Assembly: GCA_041946675.1 (NCBI GenBank) | Contig: JBHGAU010000075.1 | Coordinates: 1-14,299 of the forward strand | From: CAWBKV01 sp041946675 | Lineage (GTDB): Archaea; Halobacteriota; Methanosarcinia; Methanotrichales; Methanotrichaceae | Length of the DNA stretch: 14,299 bases | Direction: 5' to 3' | In this document: in pieces, positions 7,701 through 14,219 of the stretch | How the letters are laid out: each line of letters starts with the position of its first letter | Numbering within the stretch: the stretch's first letter is position 1 | The notes under the pieces: generated by a model | The model's database searches: none | Told to the model about the DNA's origin: nothing | Seen by the model: the letters and a program-made list of their open reading frames with translations, nothing else | Position numbers and translations under genes: made by a program

Positions 7701-8794
7701 AACCTGCCGTCGCCCTCAGCGGATGGATCGAATGCGTCTTCATTTTTTTGAATCGCTACTCTCGGGTTTCTGCCCCTCACTACAATGGCGGTAGCATCGT
7801 CATCCTCTCTTGCCAAGCGCTGCAAGAGGCGCCGTGCAGCGACTTCTGCAGATGCCTGTGCAATCTCCGGAAAATCGGTCCAATTCCAATGGGCTGAAAT
7901 GCCATCGGAATGAAGCACCATAACATAATTGGGCTTCCATGGATGCTCTGTAACTATTGGGTTGGTTGCATTTACTCCTAATATTCCCCGCCGCACAAGG
8001 AACTTCATAGGTTCCTGCTTTCCAACTACACGCATCTCAACGTTACCGATACCTGAAAAGGTAAGATTGATGGCTGATAGATCTTCTGTCCAGTCGAAGC
8101 GTGCCAGCGACATTACGACGCCCCTAGTTGCACGGCATGCTCTGCCGACGCCAAGAAATATTGAGCTAAGCGGCTGATCGTAATGAGTCTCAATATACTG
8201 TCGAGCTGCCTGGGCCGCACGAAGTGCATATTGCCCGTGGCCGACTCCATCGATTACTCCAATAAGAGCGCTCGTGCCCCACTGCTTGATAACAAAAGTA
8301 TCGCCGTTTACATTCATCATGGGGTGAGCGCGGGTGGCAATGCCGAATTCTAGAGGACAGCTTGAGATTTTTGGCTTATCCTTTTTTACAAAGCGCTTGC
8401 ATATGATATGTGTTCCTCTATCTGGTTGTCTGCACTGTGATGCGATGGTGAACTCATCCATCAAACGGTTGGCCGTTCCGAGGCCAAATCCCAAACTGCC
8501 TACTGTAGAAAAGCCATCTGCCATAGCCTGTTCTACATTTTCTATGCCAGGACCTTTATCTTCCGATTCAATTTGCACTCCAACGTAGTCATTCTCGGCT
8601 AACGGAAGCAGCGTTATTGATCCTTCTTCAGCGTGCTTTATGAGGTTCGATGCGAGCTCGCTCACGACAAGTGAGATCTCTTCGCTGGCTGTAGGGCCAA
8701 AACCAATCATGCGTGCCATATTTTTAGCACAGTTACGTGCTATGCTCACATCACCGGCACATTTGATATCGATATGATGGCGATCTAACCGCAC
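7697..8794 (-). CDS. HATPase-PP2C/SpoIIE-family fusion phosphatase (RsbX-type role)
   Basis: 365 residues. The N-terminal half (about 5-138) is a GHKL ATPase of the RsbT/RsbW type: N-box SELASNLIKH with Asn50, G1 DKGPGI at 79-84, and a glycine-rich LGFGLG lid motif at 101-106. The C-terminal half (about 150-342) is a small PP2C-like phosphatase resembling RsbX: NGD with Asp165, DGVGHG with Asp182, SGIGNV, HSDG with Asp297, and the metal-binding cluster DDDATAIVV at 331-339. In bacteria RsbX removes phosphate from RsbS/RsbR and resets the stressosome, and proteins of this fused layout occur next to RsbT genes there. The start is GTG, three bases after the upstream stop, with AGAGG behind it. 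The ATPase half could itself be a second kinase or could regulate the phosphatase. The last 25 residues are acidic and probably disordered. Confidence 0.93.
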   Translation of the reverse strand: MRLDRHHIDIKCAGDVSIARNCAKNMARMIGFGPTASEEISLVVSELASNLIKHAEEGSITLLPLAENDYVGVQIESEDKGPGIENVEQAMADGFSTVGSLGFGLGTANRLMDEFTIASQCRQPDRGTHIICKRFVKKDKPKISSCPLEFGIATRAHPMMNVNGDTFVIKQWGTSALIGVIDGVGHGQYALRAAQAARQYIETHYDQPLSSIFLGVGRACRATRGVVMSLARFDWTEDLSAINLTFSGIGNVEMRVVGKQEPMKFLVRRGILGVNATNPIVTEHPWKPNYVMVLHSDGISAHWNWTDFPEIAQASAEVAARRLLQRLAREDDDATAIVVRGRNPRVAIQKNEDAFDPSAEGDGRL

Positions 8795-8797
8795 AGG

Positions 8798-9208
8798 TTA
8801 TGCCCTCTTCCACTTTCTGATCATCACAATAGTACCCTTGCCGGGCTCAGACTGGATCTCGAGCTCATCCATCAGCCGTTTAGAGCCCGGCAAGCCCATC
8901 CCCAATCCACCGGAGGTGGTATAGCCCTCCTGCATGACCAATGAAATATTGGATATGCCCGGACCGTGATCGATGAATGATAGTTCGATGCCAATACCAT
9001 CGCGTGATGTCAGCACATTCCACTGCATGACTCCTGAGCCTGCATACAGAACAATATTGCGTGCGAGCTCTGAGGCAGCTGTGACTACACGAGTGACATC
9101 TGTAATGCCAAAGCCAATTTGCGTTGTAACGTTGCGAACCGTCTTCCGCACGGCGACGATATCACCTTCTAACTGGATTTTCATTTCGCCTTGCGTTTCG
9201 ATGGCCAT
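8798..9208 (-). CDS. rsbT: RsbT-like serine/threonine protein kinase
   Basis: 136 residues, matching the length and motifs of Bacillus RsbT closely: EGDIVAVRKTVRNV, GFGITDVTRVVTA, the N-box SELARNI with Asn51, G1 DHGPGI at 80-85, and SGGLGMGLPGSKRLMDE at 99-115. RsbT phosphorylates the STAS domains of RsbS and RsbR and, when released from the stressosome, activates a downstream partner (RsbU in Bacillus). Here no RsbU-like phosphatase with an N-terminal docking domain follows. The ATG is preceded by GGAGG (spacing eight), which overlaps the last codons of the RsbS-like gene and implies coupled translation. It acts in the cytoplasm; there is no signal peptide or membrane span. Confidence 0.96.
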   Translation of the reverse strand: MAIETQGEMKIQLEGDIVAVRKTVRNVTTQIGFGITDVTRVVTAASELARNIVLYAGSGVMQWNVLTSRDGIGIELSFIDHGPGISNISLVMQEGYTTSGGLGMGLPGSKRLMDELEIQSEPGKGTIVMIRKWKRA

Positions 9209-9213
9209 CGGCG

Positions 9214-9582
9214 TTACCTCCGCTCGGCAACATCGGTCAGTATATCTAAAGCCCTGTCAACATTTAACGCTGTCATCGTGCTTCCCAAAGTTAACCCGAG
9301 CTGTGTTACGGTGATAGCAACGCTTGGGCGCATCCCTGCGATAACTGTGTTGCCACCCAAAAGCGCTACCATCTGGGCAGTCTCTGCTATAGTGCGAGCA
9401 AAGAACGAGTCAAGGGTATCTACTAAAGATATATCCAGTATCAGTCCTCTTGCTTCATACTTTTCCATAGCATGCAGAACCTGTTCCTGCATTGTTGATA
9501 CAGTCACATCGTCAGGATCTGCTGGCATAGTGACCATCAGGACGTTTCTGACCTTGATAACTGTAATATTTTCGTTTGACAT
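9214..9582 (-). CDS. rsbS: RsbS-like single-domain STAS protein
   Basis: A single STAS domain. The segments ILDISLVDTLDSFFARTIAE and GGNTVIAGMRPSVAITVTQL match Bacillus RsbS, whose phospho-acceptor is Ser59 in an IDSF context. I chose the ATG at 9582 (122 residues) because it puts the equivalent serine at exactly position 59 and aligns the N-terminus with RsbS (about 121 residues); GGGAG lies three bases upstream. A GTG at 9594 would add four residues (MREI) and has GAGGT five bases upstream, so it cannot be ruled out. The role in bacteria is a structural partner of RsbR in the stressosome shell that binds and holds RsbT until phosphorylated. It lies between the RsbR-like and RsbT-like genes with gaps of a few bases. 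Confidence 0.95.
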   Translation of the reverse strand: MSNENITVIKVRNVLMVTMPADPDDVTVSTMQEQVLHAMEKYEARGLILDISLVDTLDSFFARTIAETAQMVALLGGNTVIAGMRPSVAITVTQLGLTLGSTMTALNVDRALDILTDVAERR

Positions 9583-9597
9583 TATCTCCCTCACTGC

Positions 9598-11145
9598 CTA
9601 CCTCTTATCTGCTGTCCCAACAGTTTTGCGATTGATGTTATCAAGTGCATACCGTAGTCCTGAAGCAAGCGTTGTTCGAGTGACTATGCCCGACATATCA
9701 ATGCCGAGATGAACCAGGGTCTGGGCGATCTCAGGGCGGATGCCTGTAAGCAGAGTTTGCGTGCCGAGCAGGCGGACAGCCGAAATAGTATCGATCAGAT
9801 GACGTCCTGTTTGAGTATCCACTGTCGGCACACCTGTGAGGTCGATGATGGCAAAGGGCGAGTTCGTCTCAACAATGCGATTTAGTAGACGTTCAGTGAT
9901 CTGCTGAGTACGCTGGCTATCGAGTGTGCCTATTAGGGGAAGTGCCAGAACACCTTCCCATAGCTGTACTACAGGCGTTGAAATCTCCAGGATATCTCGC
10001 GCCTGCTGCTGAATTATCTCTTGAGATCGCTTGCGTTCGGTGATATCGCGGACTATTGTCCACATGCCGGTTGGTTTTCCTGCATCATTCTTCAGGAGAA
10101 CTGTTCTGAGCTCAACAGGGAAGATTGTTCCATCCTTTCTGCGATATTCTTTTTCATAAATATCCGAGTATCCTCTGGCGAGAACCTGTGTAGTGATTAT
10201 CTCAGATTGGAAGACGTGCCACTTATCAGGTGTTAGATCATTATCAGTAAGCTCAAGTATTTCCTCGGGCGTATAGCCCAGCATATTAAGGAAAGGCTCA
10301 TTATATTCTTTGATTCTTCCCCGCATATCGATGCTGATAAACGCATCCATCATGCTGTCATGCAGCTGGCGGTATTTGGCCTCTGAAGCCTTCAAGGCTT
10401 CTTCAGCCTGCTTCCGCTCCTTGATATTGATAAAAGTCTCCAGAAGACACTCGCGCCCCCCAAGTATAACCTTGTCCACAGTCTTTAATATAGGGATCCG
10501 TTCTCCGCTTGCGCTGAGCAGTACTCTTTCAGAACGGTCAACAGTCTGGTGCAGATCTGTAACAGGGCAGCTTCCCTTCTCCGCCGGGCAGATAAACTTA
10601 TGGCAAATCTGTCCGATCATCGTCTCCTTTGGTACGCCGACCATTGCAATAGTAGAATCATTTGCATCAAGAATTGTATGCTTTGTAGGATCGATCAGGA
10701 ATATCCCTATAGGTGTTGAATTGAGGATCTTCTGCAGCCTCAGCTCTACTTCTTTTAGCTTTGTCACATCTCTCCCGATCATAGATATGTACTCAGGGCA
10801 ACCATTAGCGGATTTGCATACTGTAATGACATGCGATATAGGTATCTCATTACCGCTGAGGCTCAGCAGAGCCGTTTCACCGCTCCAGGTGCCATCACGT
10901 ATTGCCGAAGGGATACCCTCTTTGCCTATGATCTCATTTGCCCAGGCAGGATGAATTGTGGCTATTCTAAGCGCTGTCAAATCTGCATCAGCGCCGATTC
11001 CCAGTGCTTTTCTACCTGCTTCGTTGATATACAGGATATGACCCTCTGGATCAGAGACATAGACAAAATCATTGGTCCCCTTTATTATTGCAGCAATTTT
11101 TTCCTCAGGTATATTGCTGGATGCAGCTATGCTACTTGTTGGCAT
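9598..11145 (-). CDS. rsbR: RsbR-like stressosome sensor, PAS-PAS-PAS-STAS
   Basis: 515 residues. PAS domains lie at about 14-130, 135-245 and 255-375; a short helix (370-390, rich in Gln) links them to a C-terminal STAS domain (388-505). The STAS half is strikingly like Bacillus RsbRA: STPVVQLWEGVLALPLIGTL, then VPTVDTQTGRHLIDT, AVRLLGTQTLLTGIRPEIAQ and LVHLGIDMSGIVT. The positions equivalent to the RsbT-phosphorylated Thr171 and Thr205 are Ser410 and Thr444. Bacillus RsbR paralogues have a globin-like or other single N-terminal sensor; here it is a string of three PAS domains. PAS2 carries a cysteine-rich insert, CHKFICPAEKGSCP (Cys181, Cys186, Cys193), seen in some PAS proteins of anaerobes and possibly redox- or metal-responsive. 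The ATG has GGAGG three bases upstream. It is the first gene of the operon. Confidence 0.95.
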   Translation of the reverse strand: MPTSSIAASSNIPEEKIAAIIKGTNDFVYVSDPEGHILYINEAGRKALGIGADADLTALRIATIHPAWANEIIGKEGIPSAIRDGTWSGETALLSLSGNEIPISHVITVCKSANGCPEYISMIGRDVTKLKEVELRLQKILNSTPIGIFLIDPTKHTILDANDSTIAMVGVPKETMIGQICHKFICPAEKGSCPVTDLHQTVDRSERVLLSASGERIPILKTVDKVILGGRECLLETFINIKERKQAEEALKASEAKYRQLHDSMMDAFISIDMRGRIKEYNEPFLNMLGYTPEEILELTDNDLTPDKWHVFQSEIITTQVLARGYSDIYEKEYRRKDGTIFPVELRTVLLKNDAGKPTGMWTIVRDITERKRSQEIIQQQARDILEISTPVVQLWEGVLALPLIGTLDSQRTQQITERLLNRIVETNSPFAIIDLTGVPTVDTQTGRHLIDTISAVRLLGTQTLLTGIRPEIAQTLVHLGIDMSGIVTRTTLASGLRYALDNINRKTVGTADKR

Positions 11146-11203
11146 ATTCCTCCACCCCGTCTAAGAGCTGAATAAATCAGCCATTTCTAAAGATGTCCTG
11201 CAT

Positions 11204-11220
11204 ACATATTTATTACCTTT
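11204..11220 (-). promoter_or_regulatory. candidate BRE/TATA promoter of the stressosome-kinase operon
   Basis: On the - strand this reads AAAGG followed by TAATAAATATGT, an A/T-rich TATA-like element with a purine-rich upstream part, about 60-70 bases before the rsbR-like ATG. Initiation about 25 bases downstream would leave a leader of roughly 40 bases that includes the GGAGG site. A second A/T block (about 11221-11235) is an alternative. Confidence 0.35.
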
Positions 11221-11503
11221 TCTATAGATATTTAGAGAGTTAGAGAATCTTCGTTCCAGCTAGCGGGTTACACTTGGATGCCTGGCCCTATAATATCAAT
11301 CCATTGCATCTGTTGGCGCGATCTAGCAGCTGATAAATATACTTATATGAAACACTTCTGCGAATTAACTGCTTAACAGTTGTTATTAATTTATCCTGAT
11401 TCGCGATGGACTATCCATAAAGAAGCATAATAGCAGATCGATAATGCGGCAGTATCTAAGTCCTACAGCAGATCAAAAGTTTTGAAATTCTTATAACAAA
11501 TAT

Positions 11504-11518
11504 CCAAAAATTTATATG
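11504..11518 (+). promoter_or_regulatory. strong archaeal BRE/TATA element, + strand
   Basis: CCAAAAATTTATATG fits the archaeal pattern of a BRE (purine-A-A-A) directly followed by a TATA box TTTATATG. Initiation would be expected near 11538-11545. No + strand protein gene lies downstream within the window, so it should drive a non-coding transcript. Confidence 0.5.
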
Positions 11519-11557
11519 CTTGTCTAGCTATAATACTATTACTTCATTTAGGCTTAT

Positions 11558-11646
11558 ACCCCAGCGGGGTCGCGGTCGTCATTATATGCCAAGTCTCCAT
11601 ATCCACGGCTTACTATAGAATCGAGCATATTTAAGGCCGCGGCCCC
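11558..11646 (+). ncRNA. candidate structured non-coding RNA
   Basis: A GC-rich island in A/T-rich surroundings, just behind the + strand promoter at 11504. By hand it folds as a nested rod: 11566-11577 with 11635-11646 (12 pairs, two of them G-U), 11584-11589 with 11625-11630 (six Watson-Crick pairs), and 11591-11595 with 11607-11611 (five pairs, one G-U). The G-U pairs would be A-C mismatches on the other strand, so the + strand is the better RNA. A competing hairpin, ACCCC-AGC-GGGGT at 11558-11570, uses the same G-run as the long stem. A T-rich stretch at 11747-11757, inside the 3' end of the convergent small regulator gene, could end the transcript. I recognise no known RNA family. Conservation has not been tested. 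Confidence 0.4.
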
Positions 11647-11738
11647 ATGAAAATGTGTTATTCCTAAAACTGGAAAACGGCTCTCTGGCCTTGCTGATAG
11701 CAAATAGATTGATGAATATTAGCAATTTTGACTGTTTA

Positions 11739-12002
11739 TCAGGAAATTTTTGTTTTTCTGAGCATCATCATCTCAGATTCTATTAAATATTTTTTGACCA
11801 GTTCATCATCGATGCGCAGATCTTTCTGCGGATCTATGCCGCGGTTCACAAGGAACTCGACTAATGCCGTTACCATGATTTTGCTTTGATCGCGGAGGGT
11901 AAACCCTCTATTTTTCGCTATGAATAGCTGCAGCCCATCTAGAATTGTCTCAGGGATTGTTATTGTAGTCTTTCGAATTCCGATAGAATCTTCAGTTGTC
12001 AT
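11739..12002 (-). CDS. small ribbon-helix-helix (CopG/Arc-like) DNA-binding protein
   Basis: 87 residues. RKTTITIPETILDGLQLFIA at residues 10-29 has the look of the ribbon strand and first helix of a ribbon-helix-helix fold (alternating polar and hydrophobic RKTTITIP, then a helix). A second helix, SKIMVTALVEFLV at 40-52, follows a short turn. The rest, about 57-87, is a charged helical tail (DDELVKKYLIESEMMMLRK). Such proteins dimerise and bind short, often repeated operators; many are autoregulators or antitoxins. No toxin-like gene is adjacent, so a stand-alone regulator is more likely. Upstream are a tandem repeat and an inverted repeat that could be its sites. The ATG lies about 26 bases from a TATA-like element, fitting a leaderless mRNA, although an AGGT eight bases upstream could also serve. 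Confidence 0.8.
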   Translation of the reverse strand: MTTEDSIGIRKTTITIPETILDGLQLFIAKNRGFTLRDQSKIMVTALVEFLVNRGIDPQKDLRIDDELVKKYLIESEMMMLRKTKIS

Positions 12003-12023
12003 AGTCGATACCTAAACATTCAA

Positions 12024-12032
12024 GTATAAAAG
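12024..12032 (-). promoter_or_regulatory. TATA-like element of the small regulator gene
   Basis: The - strand reads CTTTTATAC. Its centre is about 26 bases before the ATG at 12002, the distance expected between TATA box and transcription start, so transcription would begin at or next to the start codon (leaderless). The BRE is not clear. Confidence 0.4.
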
Positions 12033-12114
12033 CATACAGGATCTGGATAGTTAGACCAAATTATTGAGCTAAGATAACATAAATCAACTTGGTTGTATTG
12101 GGGATTTAAACTTG

Positions 12115-12128
12115 GGTACCTAAGTACC
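12115..12128. repeat. inverted repeat GGTAC-CTAA-GTACC
   Basis: Perfect 5-base arms around a 4-base spacer, 113-126 bases upstream of the small regulator's start. Its right arm contains AAGTAC, which recurs in each full unit of the neighbouring tandem repeat. It is a candidate operator site. Confidence 0.55.
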
Positions 12129-12145
12129 TGAAATTAAATACCCCT

Positions 12146-12205
12146 GGGATTAGGAAAGTACGGGATTAGGAAAGTACGGGATTAGGAAAGTACGGGATTA
12201 GGAAA
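12146..12205. repeat. 16-base tandem repeat, 3.75 copies
   Basis: The unit GGGATTAGGAAAGTAC occurs at 12146-12161, 12162-12177 and 12178-12193 without a mismatch, followed by a 12-base partial copy at 12194-12205. It is non-coding and lies 144-203 bases upstream of the small ribbon-helix-helix gene. Perfect identity suggests recent expansion or selection on every unit. It could be an iterated operator, or a neutral microsatellite-like array. Confidence 0.95.
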
Positions 12206-12361
12206 TCCTTACCTATTGAGACGCTATGGCAAATACCTGATATGTCTCGCTAGAGAGAACTCGAAGGACGGGTCCGTTATATTATAGGAAACTTCAAACA
12301 GCTGATATCCTTTAATTCTCATTTTTAATTCGATTGCCTTGTCAAAGGCGTTTTTCAAATC

Positions 12362-13825
12362 TCAAATATTCCTGAGCAGAGCTGCCACTGTACCCAGCAG
12401 GCATACTGCCGCTGATGCTATAATCACATTGCTTATTGTCGTTGAAAGCAAATGAGGACCTGCATCAAGGACTGGCCCCGAGTAGCCTGCCTGGCTCAGC
12501 TGCAGCGTAAGCAGCACGCCGGATGCTGATACTCCAATGGCCATGGCCAGATTCCGTAGTGCAGAGGACAGACTGGATGCTGTGCCGAGCTTGCTCCTGG
12601 GAAGAGCATTCATTATCTCGGTATTTATTGGGCTCTGGAACAGGGCATTTCCTATTCCTAAAAGGCCAAATGCGAGAAATATATAGTTCAGCTCAAATTT
12701 TCGTGAGGAGTAGCCTATGATCGCTAGGGATATGGCTACAATTATCATTCCGAACGCTGAATTATACTTATAGTGATACTTATCGTATATCCAGCCGCCG
12801 ATCGGAGATCCGATGGACATTATCAGCGGAACGATCAAAAAGATAGTACCGACCTGGGCTGGCGTATAGCCCATAACGCCCTGGAAGTAGAACGGCCCAA
12901 GGATGAAGACAGTAAAGACCGATATTACGAAGAGCGCCACTGTGATATTGGGCAGAACGAACTTCTTGATCTTCAGTACAGATAGATCCAGCAAGGGTGC
13001 CTTTGCCCTAGATTCATTGATGGTGAATGCCGCAAGGGATACAATGGATATGAGCAGCCAGGCTGCGCTGTAAGGGCTCACGCCTTTGGCAAGCTCATCA
13101 AGAAGCATCATCAGAGATACAACAAACAGGACCATAGTGAATGCGCCTACCCAATCGACCTCCAGCTTATCGGATCTCGACTCTTCTATCTTCATATACT
13201 TCGAGGCAAGTACAAGAAGCACTACTCCAATGGGCAGGTTTATGAGGAATATGTACTGCCAGCCGAAGTAGCTCACCAGGTAGCCTCCAATCATCGGTCC
13301 TGCGATACTGCCCAGGGAGACTGCTGTGCCAATATAGCCCATCGCTTTTCCCTGCTCAGATATGGGGTAGATCTCGAAGATTAACGCGGCGCTTATGGAG
13401 AATGCCATTGCAGCTCCAATGGCCTGAACAACCCTGAACAGGATAAGCATCTCAAGGTTTGTGGAGAGGCCGCAGGCCAGCGATGCCAGAGTGAAGATGG
13501 CAAAGCCGGCCAGGAAGAGCCTGATCTTGCCTGTATACTCCGACAGCTTGCCGAAGACCATGAGGAGACTCGTCTGGGCGAGCAGGTAGGATGTGATCAC
13601 CCACTGAGCCAGGGTGACATCGGTGTTGAAATAGCGTGTTATTGTCGGAAGGGCTATTGAGACCACATTTCCGTCCAGAACAAACATGATTATGCCTATT
13701 AAGATGAGCAGCATGATGATACGGCGGTCGGCGTGGCCCTGATTATCTGCAGGTTCCCTCGCTTCTGTTTCAGTCTGTCGAACAAAGTCTGATGCCATAA
13801 AGGAATGGAGGCTATGAAGTCTCAT
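12362..13825 (-). CDS. major facilitator superfamily drug/proton antiporter, 14-span DHA2 (EmrB/QacA) type
   Basis: 487 residues, about 14 membrane spans beginning at residue 36, as in the DHA2 family that exports hydrophobic compounds in exchange for protons. Visible family motifs are FVLDGNVVSIALP in span 1 with Asp51 (usual form LDxTIVNVALP), motif A GKLSEYTGK at 92-100, Arg131 in span 4 (motif B), motif C GSIAGPMIGG at 172-181, and WQYIFLINLPIG at 189-200. The N-terminus before span 1 is hydrophilic. Two starts are possible, ATG at 13825 or ATG at 13798 (MASDFVRQ); neither has a Shine-Dalgarno site, and the second would remove nine residues. The substrate cannot be told from sequence. It is separated from the regulator gene by 359 bases; control by that regulator is only a possibility. 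Confidence 0.93.
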   Translation of the reverse strand: MRLHSLHSFMASDFVRQTETEAREPADNQGHADRRIIMLLILIGIIMFVLDGNVVSIALPTITRYFNTDVTLAQWVITSYLLAQTSLLMVFGKLSEYTGKIRLFLAGFAIFTLASLACGLSTNLEMLILFRVVQAIGAAMAFSISAALIFEIYPISEQGKAMGYIGTAVSLGSIAGPMIGGYLVSYFGWQYIFLINLPIGVVLLVLASKYMKIEESRSDKLEVDWVGAFTMVLFVVSLMMLLDELAKGVSPYSAAWLLISIVSLAAFTINESRAKAPLLDLSVLKIKKFVLPNITVALFVISVFTVFILGPFYFQGVMGYTPAQVGTIFLIVPLIMSIGSPIGGWIYDKYHYKYNSAFGMIIVAISLAIIGYSSRKFELNYIFLAFGLLGIGNALFQSPINTEIMNALPRSKLGTASSLSSALRNLAMAIGVSASGVLLTLQLSQAGYSGPVLDAGPHLLSTTISNVIIASAAVCLLGTVAALLRNI

Positions 13826-13880
13826 CCGATATTAAGGATGCGATAATGGTCAAGGATTTTATGGAAGTGCTGGGGCTTCA

Positions 13881-13916
13881 CCGGACTCTTTCCGGCATAA
13901 TAAGATAATTGTCCGG
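13881..13916. repeat. inverted repeat CCGGAC / GTCCGG
   Basis: Six-base perfect arms at 13881-13886 and 13911-13916, spaced by 24 bases. On the + strand they are followed by CTTTTTT (13917-13923), which resembles a stem with U-tract, but no + strand gene leads into it. On the - strand it lies 56-91 bases before the transporter start, where it could be an operator or the leftover end of the broken gene. Confidence 0.5.
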
Positions 13917-13929
13917 CTTTTTTGATACG

Positions 13930-14188
13930 TCATTCACGAAGATCTTTGATCTCTTCGATCGTTTCATCTTGCTTGTTCAGCTATAGTCCATTTTATTATT
14001 CATTGAGTCCAGCTTGCCATCCATGCTCTGCATTTGTCTTTATGTCCTTATCCAGCGGGTGCACCTGAATTGCATGCAGATACCGATCAATGCTCGTTAC
14101 CCGGCCTTTATAATCCTCTGATTTAACGGAAGTCGCTTCTCCTTTTTCTAAGTTTCAAACCGGCCTTTTCCCACCCTCCTTCTGGCAT
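13930..14188 (-). pseudogene. degraded coding remnant with coiled-coil-like end
   Basis: In three - strand frames, successive protein-like pieces follow one another: MPEGGWEKAGLKLRKRRSDF from an ATG at 14188, then SVKSEDYKGRVTSIDRYLHA and on (vaguely TPR-like), then MQSMDGKLDSMNNKMD, then LNKQDETIEEIKDLRE ending at 13930. The last two look like one coiled-coil tail broken by a frameshift and stops. No piece is long enough to name a family. The alternative is that only the first 21-codon frame is real and the rest is chance. Confidence 0.35.
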
Positions 14189-14207
14189 GAATGGAATTTA
14201 TCAAATC

Positions 14208-14219
14208 ACTTATAAATTC
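14208..14219 (-). promoter_or_regulatory. BRE/TATA-like promoter before the coding remnant
   Basis: The - strand reads GAATTTATAAGT with ACGAA as BRE-like sequence overlapping its left side. Its centre lies about 25 bases before the ATG at 14188, the spacing of a leaderless archaeal transcript. Confidence 0.4.

Larger units (their letters stand above)
11146..11738. other. 593-base region without a protein gene
   Basis: No reading frame with a sensible start and composition is visible on either strand. It holds, from left to right, the Shine-Dalgarno site and candidate promoter of the rsbR-like gene (- strand), an A/T-rich stretch to about 11500 in which I see nothing definite, a + strand promoter near 11504, and a GC-rich foldable segment (11558-11646). 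The rest, to 11738, is unstructured as far as I can see. Confidence 0.6.
12003..12361. other. 359-base region between transporter and regulator genes
   Basis: No protein gene is visible on either strand. It contains the regulator's TATA-like element, an inverted repeat at 12115-12128, a 16-base tandem repeat at 12146-12205, and near the transporter stop a small inverted repeat (12336-12349, GCCTT-GTCA-AAGGC). Confidence 0.6.

Noticed and set aside
4118..11145. A SigB-type output (RsbU-RsbV-RsbW-SigB) expected with a stressosome
   Set aside because: No RsbV-type second stand-alone STAS gene, no RsbW gene and no sigma factor are present, and archaea lack sigma factors. The second ATPase is fused to a phosphatase.
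11221..11500. tRNA or other known RNA in the intergenic region
   Set aside because: No cloverleaf, T-loop consensus or acceptor stem could be assembled. Short inverted repeats such as AACTG-CTTAA-CAGTT (about 11367-11381) are too weak.
11708..11761. C/D-box guide RNA: TTGATGA at 11709-11715 and CTGA at 11758-11761
   Set aside because: No terminal stem, and no D' and C' boxes at the right spacing. The boxes are short enough to occur by chance, and the CTGA lies within a protein-coding segment.
11739..12002. Antitoxin half of a toxin-antitoxin pair
   Set aside because: The fold would allow it, but no toxin-sized gene lies next to it on the same strand; 359 bases without a gene separate it from the transporter and almost 600 from the sensor operon.
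12146..12205. CRISPR array
   Set aside because: The units are 16 bases, head to tail, with no spacers, and no cas genes are nearby.
12336..12349. Hairpin GCCTT-GTCA-AAGGC followed by five T as a terminator
   Set aside because: The T-run follows on the + strand only, where no gene leads into it. On the transporter's own strand there is no U-tract after the stem.
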